NCBI GenBank assembly: GCA_965267505.1
Contig: OZ254081.1
Location: 62,001 to 126,000, forward strand
Direction: 5' to 3'
Source: JANQHS01 sp965267505
GTDB lineage: Bacteria; Bacteroidota; Bacteroidia; Cytophagales; CCMP332
DNA: 64,000 bases
Below, piece after piece: positions 33,012 to 39,464 of the stretch. The position numbers were made by a program, and so were the translations under genes. The first letter of the stretch is position 1; each line of letters starts with the position of its first letter. The notes beneath the pieces were generated by a model that was given only the letters and a program-made list of their open reading frames with translations, was not told the origin of the DNA and made no database searches.

Positions 33012-34005
33012 CCAAGTCCTCCCAATTAATGAAATCGCCTTTCTGAATTTCTCTATTTACTTTCTTTCCTATTACTACTTTGAAATCTTTTGCAGGGATT
33101 CCCTTTCCCTCGGGCTTTTTTGACTCCAGATCATCAAAACCTACAATAGCACCACTTTCAATTGTATTTTTTAAACCCAGAGATTTTCCAAATAAAGTCT
33201 TAAGGTCAATGGGTATTTCGGCACTACTCTTTTCCACCTTTTGATCCAATGCCATTTCCAATTTTCTTACCCCATCTACAAGAAACCTTGTTTGATCTAT
33301 GGAAAGAGAGGCCTTGGAATCCGGACCAAACATTCTTTGATCGAAAACGACATGAAACTCAAGTATCTCAGCCCCTAGTGCAGCTGCCGCAAGACATGCA
33401 TAGGGTTCTCCTGAGTGGTCGCTATAGCCAATTTTCCTACCAAAATTTTCCTTCAAAAGCTTAATTCCGTCTAATCCCCAGGCTTCTGGTGGGGTCGGAT
33501 ATGCCGTAGTACATTGCAGAATTGGGATATCCAGATCTTGATCAAACAGAGCCCGGGAGCTTTTTAGTTCATCCAGATCTGATAGGCCAGAGGAAAGAAT
33601 TACTGGTTTCCCGGTCATTTTAAGTTTTTCCAGTAGAAGCAGATTACTTACTTCACCAGAACCAACCTTATACCTTTCACAACCTATTGATTCTAAAAGA
33701 TCTACGGCTTGAATGCTAAAAGGCGAAGCAAGAAAATTAAATCCTGCATTTTCACAGTGATCTTTTATTTCCTTCCATTGCTCCTTGGTAAACTCCATTC
33801 TTTGCCAATAGTCGAATCTGGTTTTGTCTTCATAGGAGAATTTCTTTCGGAAATCTTCATGACGGCTACTTTCAGCTTCTGCAATATGAACTTGCCACTT
33901 AATTGTATCAACTCCCGATCCCTTAAGGGCATCTATGTAAGAATGTGCAATTCCAAGACTTCCATCATGGGCCTGCCCAATCTCGGCTATGCATTCTATC
34001 TTCAT
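33001..34005 (-). CDS. neuB: N-acetylneuraminate synthase family protein
   Basis: I choose ATG 34005 over GTG 34020, since MKIECIAEIGQAHDGS is the family start (334 aa). The TIM-barrel domain has KVGSGEVSNL, KPVILSSGLSD, LQCTTAYPTPPE, KIGYSDHSGE and FHVVFDQRMFGPDSKASL; the C-terminal about 60 residues form the antifreeze-like SAF domain (GIPAKDFKVVIGKKV). It condenses PEP with ManNAc or a related hexosamine to a nine-carbon 2-keto acid. It opens the neuBCA block just downstream of the regulator gene. The FDQRMFGPD segment differs from the common D-R-x-M/L-x-GPDH by Ser instead of His (GPDSK), noticeable but not clearly disabling. Confidence 0.9.
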   Translation of the reverse strand: MKIECIAEIGQAHDGSLGIAHSYIDALKGSGVDTIKWQVHIAEAESSRHEDFRKKFSYEDKTRFDYWQRMEFTKEQWKEIKDHCENAGFNFLASPFSIQAVDLLESIGCERYKVGSGEVSNLLLLEKLKMTGKPVILSSGLSDLDELKSSRALFDQDLDIPILQCTTAYPTPPEAWGLDGIKLLKENFGRKIGYSDHSGEPYACLAAAALGAEILEFHVVFDQRMFGPDSKASLSIDQTRFLVDGVRKLEMALDQKVEKSSAEIPIDLKTLFGKSLGLKNTIESGAIVGFDDLESKKPEGKGIPAKDFKVVIGKKVNREIQKGDFINWEDLDDE

Positions 34006-34075
34006 AATTTTTCCAGGCACAGCTCCGCCTCCTCAGTCCCATATGGAACCTCCTCGGATGGCCTTTTTTATTGAT

Positions 34076-34609
34076 CTACTCCTCTCCCCAAAGCCAAATG
34101 GCCTTCTCGGGAAGAAGTTGTTTTTTCAGGTCTTTAAATTCATCCTGATCCACAATCAAATACCTGACTCTTCTATGGATCAAACTTTCCGCCTTCTTGA
34201 TCAATCGCTTTAAGCGATCCTCATCTACCTCCCCAACCAAAACCAGATCTATTATCCCTGAATCCTTTCCTTCAGCATAATCACCGGTAATAAAGGCACT
34301 CTTTAGGTCGCCAAGTTTTTCTACTACCTCGGATACGATCCTATCCAGTCCCAGGTACTTTCTTACCACAGCCTGTAACTCTGAAAAAATTGGATGCTTC
34401 TGATTGGCCTGATATAAGACAGTCCTTCCGTCCTCCTCAGAAGTAAGGTATCCCGCTTCCGAAAGGCGGTTTAACTCTACGCGGATCGAATTTGTTGATT
34501 CTTTGAATTCGGCGGCCAGATTCCTTAGGTAGCTTTTCGAATTTTTATTCGAAAAGAACTTAACAAGGAGCTTTATCCTGGTTCGGGATGTGATAAGGTG
34601 ATCTAGCAA
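34076..34609 (-). CDS. Winged-helix regulator with nucleotidyltransferase-like domain
   Basis: A 177-aa protein starting with TTG 34609 (MLDHLITSRTRIKLLVKFF, which is the family start, so TTG is right). Residues 1-75 form a winged helix-turn-helix of the ArsR-like kind (LAAEFKESTNSIRVELNRLSEAGYL). Residues about 100-175 resemble a minimal nucleotidyltransferase fold (SAFITGDYAEGKDSGIIDLVLVG), but the Gly-Ser and Asp-x-Asp residues are degenerate, so it may only bind a nucleotide. Proteins of this type commonly stand at the head of Bacteroidota polysaccharide operons next to upxY; a role in switching the operon is inferred. It has a promoter box 18-25 bases upstream and a palindrome beyond. 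Confidence 0.82.
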   Translation of the reverse strand: MLDHLITSRTRIKLLVKFFSNKNSKSYLRNLAAEFKESTNSIRVELNRLSEAGYLTSEEDGRTVLYQANQKHPIFSELQAVVRKYLGLDRIVSEVVEKLGDLKSAFITGDYAEGKDSGIIDLVLVGEVDEDRLKRLIKKAESLIHRRVRYLIVDQDEFKDLKKQLLPEKAIWLWGEE

Positions 34610-34626
34610 GGCTTTAGACTATTCAG

Positions 34627-34634
34627 CAAAGTTA
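34627..34634 (-). promoter_or_regulatory. -7 promoter element (TAACTTTG) of the main polysaccharide operon
   Basis: On the minus strand TAACTTTG matches TAnnTTTG exactly and ends 18 bases before the TTG start of the regulator gene, giving a 5' leader of only about 10 bases. No good -33 TTTG was found at the usual spacing; an AT-rich inverted repeat (34645-34661) occupies that place instead. This is the only clear promoter box I found in the 33-kb stretch of coupled genes down to wecB. Confidence 0.6.
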
Positions 34635-34644
34635 ATACAATAAC

Positions 34645-34661
34645 GAGTAAAATTTTTACTC
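34645..34661. promoter_or_regulatory. Perfect 17-bp inverted repeat, probable operator
   Basis: GAGTAAAA-T-TTTTACTC: two 8-base arms that are perfectly complementary around one central base. It lies between upxY and the regulator gene, 10 bases upstream of the -7 box, covering about -18 to -35 of the presumed promoter. With only two G-C pairs per arm and a one-base centre it is a poor terminator, so a binding site for a dimeric regulator (perhaps the adjacent winged-helix protein) is more likely. Confidence 0.55.
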
Positions 34662-34671
34662 ATAAAAGGTA

Positions 34672-35169
34672 TTATTTTTTAAGATATTCTTTGGGGATCT
34701 GAACTTTTATGGATTTATCAAGGCTTTCAACTCTTATTAATAATTGTTGACTTCCTTCTTTTAATACCCTTCCTTTTATTCCTTGCAAGGGGCCTTGAGT
34801 CACCTCGACTTCTTCATCAATTTCGAAGTTTTCATTGGAGGATTCTGATAATTGATATCCGGCTTCCAATGCCTTTTCCAATAGAACTTTATCGCTATCT
34901 CTTAAAATTGCCGGTTTAGAATCCAAGCGGATATTCCAGGCAATTCCAGGAACCTTTAATATCTCTTCTATCTTTGATAACTCGGCTTGAACAAATATAT
35001 ATGACCGGAAAAGAGGAACCTCAACCTTCTTTTTGCGATCGGACCATTGGTGAAGCTCCTTCACAAGAGGTAGGAAAGCTTCGAAGCCAAATCGGCTAAG
35101 ATTTGAATAAACCTTTTTTTCCCATCTTGCTTTTGTATAAAAAACCAGCCAGGGAGATAAGAAATCCAA
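34672..35169 (-). CDS. upxY: UpxY-family transcription antiterminator (NusG paralogue)
   Basis: A 165-aa NusG-like protein. The N-terminal NGN domain reads PWLVFYTKARWEKKVYSNLSRFGFEAFLPL (in two adjoining parts) with VPLFRSYIFVQ, and the C-terminal KOW motif is EVEVTQGPLQGIKGRVLKE. UpxY proteins allow RNA polymerase to pass premature stops in the leaders of long capsule operons. The gene stands immediately before the operon promoter and on the same strand; start is TTG 35169, eight bases after the oxidoreductase gene. In Bacteroides the upxY gene is followed by upxZ; here the neighbouring place is taken by the winged-helix/nucleotidyltransferase-like protein. Confidence 0.9.
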   Translation of the reverse strand: MDFLSPWLVFYTKARWEKKVYSNLSRFGFEAFLPLVKELHQWSDRKKKVEVPLFRSYIFVQAELSKIEEILKVPGIAWNIRLDSKPAILRDSDKVLLEKALEAGYQLSESSNENFEIDEEVEVTQGPLQGIKGRVLKEGSQQLLIRVESLDKSIKVQIPKEYLKK

Positions 35170-35177
35170 AACTCGAA

Positions 35178-36146
35178 TTATTTTCCTTTTCCAAATGGAT
35201 GGTCCGAAACCTCAAGTGAGGCATACGGATGGTATTCACCCACGGTACCTTTTGGTTCTGAGGTTCTAATCTGGTGAACCATTTCAATTGATGGAAGAGC
35301 TTCCAAAATACCAAAACCATTTCCTTCCAGTATCTCTTCGTAAGAACGTGTATGTAGATTCTCGAAACCGGTAGAAAACTCCCACTCCTCTCCTCCCATT
35401 TGAAGGCTTCGATAGGTTTTCTTCCCTTCTTCAACAGCCTTTTTTGGTAAAGTATCAGCGTTAATACTCAGGAACCAGCGAATTCTGGCTTTTTCAAGTT
35501 CCAAATAACCAGAAGCCCTGTCATGAGTAGATACATGGACAATATTTTCTTGAGCTTTACCGAAGATCCAACTCAACATATCAAAGAAATGGATTCCAAT
35601 ATTGGTTGCAATCCCTCCTGATTTTTTACCATTTCCCTTCCAGGAGGTATAGTACCAATTTCCTCTTGAAGTAATATAGGTCAGATCAATATCCACCTTT
35701 TCTTCATTGTAATTTTTAAACTTCTCCTTTAGCTCAATCACACTAGGATGAAGTCGCAGTTGAAGAATGTTATAGATCTTATTCTGATATTCCTCCTCAA
35801 CCTCAGCCAATGCTTCTACATTCCATGGATTTAACACCAATGGTTTTTCGCAGATCACATTTGCATGTTGCCTTAGGCCAAAGCGGATGTGGGCGTCATG
35901 AAGATAGTTTGGACTACAAACACTCAAGTAATCAATTCCCTCTCCCTTTTTCCTAAGCTTTCCTAAATGCCTGTCGAATCTCTCAATTTCAGTGAAAAAT
36001 GCCGTATCCGGGAAAAATGAATCCATAATACCTACGCAATCATAAGGATCCATTGCGGCCACTAAGTGGTTGGAAGTTTCCTTGATTGCTTTCATATGAC
36101 GTGGAGCTATGTATCCTGATGCTCCCAACAACCCAAAACGCTTCAT
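35178..36146 (-). CDS. Gfo/Idh/MocA oxidoreductase (WlbA/WbpB-like)
   Basis: A 322-aa NAD-dependent oxidoreductase. The N-terminal Rossmann motif is FGLLGASGYIAPRHMKAI, the signature EKP appears in NVICEKPLVLNP, and GGIATNIGIHFFDMLSW is the substrate-side block with the catalytic His. The sequence resembles enzymes that oxidise C3 of UDP-GlcNAc-uronic acid (WlbA/WbpB), which would give the keto substrate for the DegT aminotransferase at 28,011, though no UDP-GlcNAc 6-dehydrogenase is present in the window. It shares a base with wzc (TAATG) and is followed by upxY. Location within the export block, before the promoter, is a little unusual for a sugar enzyme. Confidence 0.84.
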   Translation of the reverse strand: MKRFGLLGASGYIAPRHMKAIKETSNHLVAAMDPYDCVGIMDSFFPDTAFFTEIERFDRHLGKLRKKGEGIDYLSVCSPNYLHDAHIRFGLRQHANVICEKPLVLNPWNVEALAEVEEEYQNKIYNILQLRLHPSVIELKEKFKNYNEEKVDIDLTYITSRGNWYYTSWKGNGKKSGGIATNIGIHFFDMLSWIFGKAQENIVHVSTHDRASGYLELEKARIRWFLSINADTLPKKAVEEGKKTYRSLQMGGEEWEFSTGFENLHTRSYEEILEGNGFGILEALPSIEMVHQIRTSEPKGTVGEYHPYASLEVSDHPFGKGK

Positions 36147-38530
36147 TAGCTAAAAACAGATTTTATTCTTGAAAATACACCTCCAATTTTCTTCTTATCC
36201 TCCTCATAATATCCGTAACCATAACCATAGCCATAGCCGTAAGAATATCCGTACCGACCAGGATGCATTTTTGCATCGTTAAGAAGTAAAGAGATATTTT
36301 TAAGCTTCTCTGCCTTCCATTCTTCGTGAAGAGCTTTTACCATTTCTTTCTTTGTTACTCCCTGGCGAACCAGATATAGAACTACATCAGAGATCCTCAT
36401 TAAGAGGGAAGCATCCGTAACCAATCCTTTTGGAGGCGAGTCTATAAGAATAATATCATACTCCTTCTTCAATTCCGCGATCAGTTTCACCAAGCGGTCG
36501 TTCATAAGTAACTCACTTGGGTTCGGAGGGATATCACCGGACGATATGATCTCCAGATTATCTACCGGGAGTCTCTGAATCACATCCTTAACTTCATATC
36601 CACCAGACAGGTAATTACTGAGTCCTTCTGACTTGAGATTAGGAAAATCCTTAAAAATCTTCGGCCGCCTCATATCTCCGCCGATCAGCAAAACCTTTTT
36701 CTCCAATTTGGCAAATGAGAGTGCCAGGTTAATAGAACAGAAGGTTTTTCCTTCCCCGGAAATCGACGAGGTCACAAGAATAACCGGAACATCGGCATCA
36801 GAAACAAGAAAATGAATATTCGACCTTATTAACCTGAATGATTCCGCAATTCCTGATTTAGGTTTTTCGGCAACCACAAGGTTATTATTATGCCTGCTGT
36901 GTCCAATAATTCCCGACAAGGGGATATCCGTAATCTCATCCAATTCTTCTTTAAGGGATATCCTGGAGCTAAAAAGAATATTGAAATAAAAGAACCCTAT
37001 CGGGACCAAAAGTCCCAGCGAGAAGGCGATGATCAGAATCCTTAATTTGTTAGGAAAAAATGGGTCACTTCCATAATCTGGAAAATCCAGAATCCTGTAA
37101 TCAGATTCCGTTGAAGCCATCGAAACACTAATTTCAGTTTGCTTTTGAAGTAGAAGCTGAACCATTTGCTCCACCATGGAATTCAATTGTATGACATCAT
37201 AGAGCTCTCTTTTTTGTCCTTGAATTCCGGACAATGATGATAAGTAAAATTCTATTTGGTCGTCAAACTCCTTAACGATCCTCTGGTTTTCCTGTCTTGT
37301 GGACCGAACATTTTCGAGGATATTCTCTTCCAATCTTTCAACTTGAGAGTCTTGGTACTGGACCATAGGATTTTCCGAATTGGTCTCAGTCATAAAAAGT
37401 TTTGCCTGTTGTTTGGACTCTACATACTGCTTTACCAAGTCATTCAAAAGAACATTTTCGATCCCTAAAAGAAATGGAGCAAATATTTCTCCTTCCCTTT
37501 TTTCTGAAACATAATCTTCAAGATAATCCAGGTAGTTATTTTGAAGTACCAATTCCAGTTTACGGTCCTCCAAGGCGGATATCTTATTAGCCATTATAGA
37601 ATTGGCTTCACCGAAATCAAGGGTTTTGATCTTGTATTCATCGATCTTCCCTTGGAAGTAACTCATTGTATCCAGCATTACCTTTAACTGGTCTCTAATA
37701 AATTCCAATGAATTGGTCGCTTCCCTATTCTTATCTTCTTTGTTCTTGGTTTGAATTACATCAAAGTAGGTTGTAAGGAAATATTGGTCCTTTAACGGGA
37801 TTTTGGACTTAATTGTAACATCGAATATATTTTGAGATTTCTGATCGGTTTCAAGATTTACAACACTCCTATATCTGTTTATCAGGTTGGTTTTAGAGTT
37901 AACTACAAATAGAAAATCATCATTGGTTTCAAGATCATCAAACAAGGAATCCTTATCGATCCAGAAAGTGAAGCCATTGAATTTGATCTTCTCACCAAAA
38001 CGGTAGGTCTTTTCATCTGATGCTTCATCAGAATCAATTTGAAGTGCAAATACTTCAGAGCCCTTTTGAAAATTAAGCTTGAACTTACTGCCAAACATTA
38101 TCTTCTTGGAAGAAGAATCGACTTGAACTTTAAAAAAAGGATTTGGATAAACTTCTGTCTCCTTTATTTCCCCCCTTTTGAAATAACTGACATCAAAATC
38201 CAGGAGCCCTATAGTTCTCTCTATTATCTCATTGCTTGCAAGAATCCTTAATTCCCTTTCCACATCAGAATCATCAGTCCTGAAAATCTGCGATCCCTTT
38301 GTGCCAAACAGGAGGTCATCCCCATCATTATTCTTGATCTTAACTATAGTTCCTTCAACTACATAAACCGGAGTTGTATATCTATTTATAAGGAGGGCTG
38401 CAGAAAGAAATACCAGTATTGAACCAAGAACATAAGGCCAATTATGAAGCAGTCTCCACAATAGCTTTCTGAAGTCCCTGTTTGACTTTTCTTGTAGAGA
38501 CTCGTAACCTAAAGGATTGTTTTCAGCCAT
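36146..38530 (-). CDS. wzc: Polysaccharide co-polymerase and tyrosine autokinase (Wzc-like)
   Basis: A 794-aa inner-membrane protein. TM1 is at about 31-49, a long periplasmic coiled region follows, TM2 is at about 500-520, and the C-terminal cytoplasmic BY-kinase has Walker A SGEGKTF (591-597), Walker A' LLIGGDMRRP (614-623) and Walker B IILIDSPP. It ends with a tyrosine cluster (nine Tyr between 760 and 775, alternating with Gly), the autophosphorylation site. It sets chain length and couples polymerisation to export. It is preceded by the Wza gene (12-base gap). Confidence 0.93.
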   Translation of the reverse strand: MAENNPLGYESLQEKSNRDFRKLLWRLLHNWPYVLGSILVFLSAALLINRYTTPVYVVEGTIVKIKNNDGDDLLFGTKGSQIFRTDDSDVERELRILASNEIIERTIGLLDFDVSYFKRGEIKETEVYPNPFFKVQVDSSSKKIMFGSKFKLNFQKGSEVFALQIDSDEASDEKTYRFGEKIKFNGFTFWIDKDSLFDDLETNDDFLFVVNSKTNLINRYRSVVNLETDQKSQNIFDVTIKSKIPLKDQYFLTTYFDVIQTKNKEDKNREATNSLEFIRDQLKVMLDTMSYFQGKIDEYKIKTLDFGEANSIMANKISALEDRKLELVLQNNYLDYLEDYVSEKREGEIFAPFLLGIENVLLNDLVKQYVESKQQAKLFMTETNSENPMVQYQDSQVERLEENILENVRSTRQENQRIVKEFDDQIEFYLSSLSGIQGQKRELYDVIQLNSMVEQMVQLLLQKQTEISVSMASTESDYRILDFPDYGSDPFFPNKLRILIIAFSLGLLVPIGFFYFNILFSSRISLKEELDEITDIPLSGIIGHSRHNNNLVVAEKPKSGIAESFRLIRSNIHFLVSDADVPVILVTSSISGEGKTFCSINLALSFAKLEKKVLLIGGDMRRPKIFKDFPNLKSEGLSNYLSGGYEVKDVIQRLPVDNLEIISSGDIPPNPSELLMNDRLVKLIAELKKEYDIILIDSPPKGLVTDASLLMRISDVVLYLVRQGVTKKEMVKALHEEWKAEKLKNISLLLNDAKMHPGRYGYSYGYGYGYGYGYYEEDKKKIGGVFSRIKSVFS

Positions 38531-38542
38531 TAATCTTTCTGC

Positions 38543-39448
38543 TTATCTGAGTGAGGTTACAACCACAATCAAAGTAGTCAAGGAACTCAACATTGTTATT
38601 AAAGCCGGAGCGGTGGGTAGTAAATACTCGAATACCGTTTTGGATTTCAGGGGAGGCACTATGATCTGGTCTCCAGGTCTTAGGTAGAAGTACTCCGATT
38701 TTAGGACTTCTTCAGATAAGGTATTTAGATAGGCAACTTTTGCTAGACCATTTTCATACCTGATTAGCTTGATCTTCGAGCGATCAGCAAAATTCTTCAT
38801 GTTACCGGCCATGGCAATTGCATCAAATACATTCGTTTTAATACTATACGTTGTAAACCTGCCTTCTTTTGTTACTTCACCAAAAACACTGAATTGAAAG
38901 GACATTAGTTCTACTTTCACAATTGGAGATTCAAAAAATCCATTCAATCTTGCTTCAATGGTATCTTCAACTTCTCCAAGGGTTAGGTCTAATACACTAA
39001 CCTTTCCAATCTTCGGTAAAAACAGATCTCCTGATTTATCAACCTCGAAGCCGGACAAATACCTGTCCGCAAAATATTGATTCAAACCTATATTTAGCTG
39101 GTTTAAAGATGGTTGGTTTCCGTTTTGGTTACCAATTCTTCCCTCATCCTGCGCAAGATTGTTTTGGTCAAACTGATTCAATTTCCGGATTTGCCCAAGC
39201 TGATCCTGATATTCCTTAATAAAGTTGAAATCGGAAGGTGTAACCGATCCAATTTTAATAGAAAGAATATCATTTGGTTGGACCCTGTATTCGTCAAATG
39301 AACGATCGTAAAACCTTACCAGCGTATCATAATTCAACTCATCTGGGTTTGCCTTTACATCATCATATTGAACGTAGGTAATCTTTTTAATCGGCACACA
39401 AGCAAAAGCCATCATAGAAATGATGGCTGTTGCAATAAACTTATTCAT
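38543..39448 (-). CDS. wza: Polysaccharide export outer-membrane lipoprotein (Wza-like)
   Basis: The open frame starts at 39472 inside the end of aconitase, but ATG 39448 gives a correct lipoprotein signal: MNKFIATAIISMMAFAC, with the lipobox ending in Cys17 (301 aa). A poly_export/SLBB region follows (FDEYRVQPNDILSIKIGS, LSGFEVDKSGDLFLPKIGKV, FSVFGEVTKEGRFT, LRPGDQIIVPP). The very C-terminus is hydrophobic (TMLSSLTTLIVVVTSL), as in several Bacteroidota Wza homologues. It forms the outer-membrane exit for the polymer together with Wzc. The gene begins 16 bases after the aconitase stop; no separate promoter box was seen between them, so it may be read from aconitase or from a promoter within that gene. 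Confidence 0.92.
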   Translation of the reverse strand: MNKFIATAIISMMAFACVPIKKITYVQYDDVKANPDELNYDTLVRFYDRSFDEYRVQPNDILSIKIGSVTPSDFNFIKEYQDQLGQIRKLNQFDQNNLAQDEGRIGNQNGNQPSLNQLNIGLNQYFADRYLSGFEVDKSGDLFLPKIGKVSVLDLTLGEVEDTIEARLNGFFESPIVKVELMSFQFSVFGEVTKEGRFTTYSIKTNVFDAIAMAGNMKNFADRSKIKLIRYENGLAKVAYLNTLSEEVLKSEYFYLRPGDQIIVPPLKSKTVFEYLLPTAPALITMLSSLTTLIVVVTSLR

Positions 39449-39464
39449 CAAGGGCCAATAGCCT

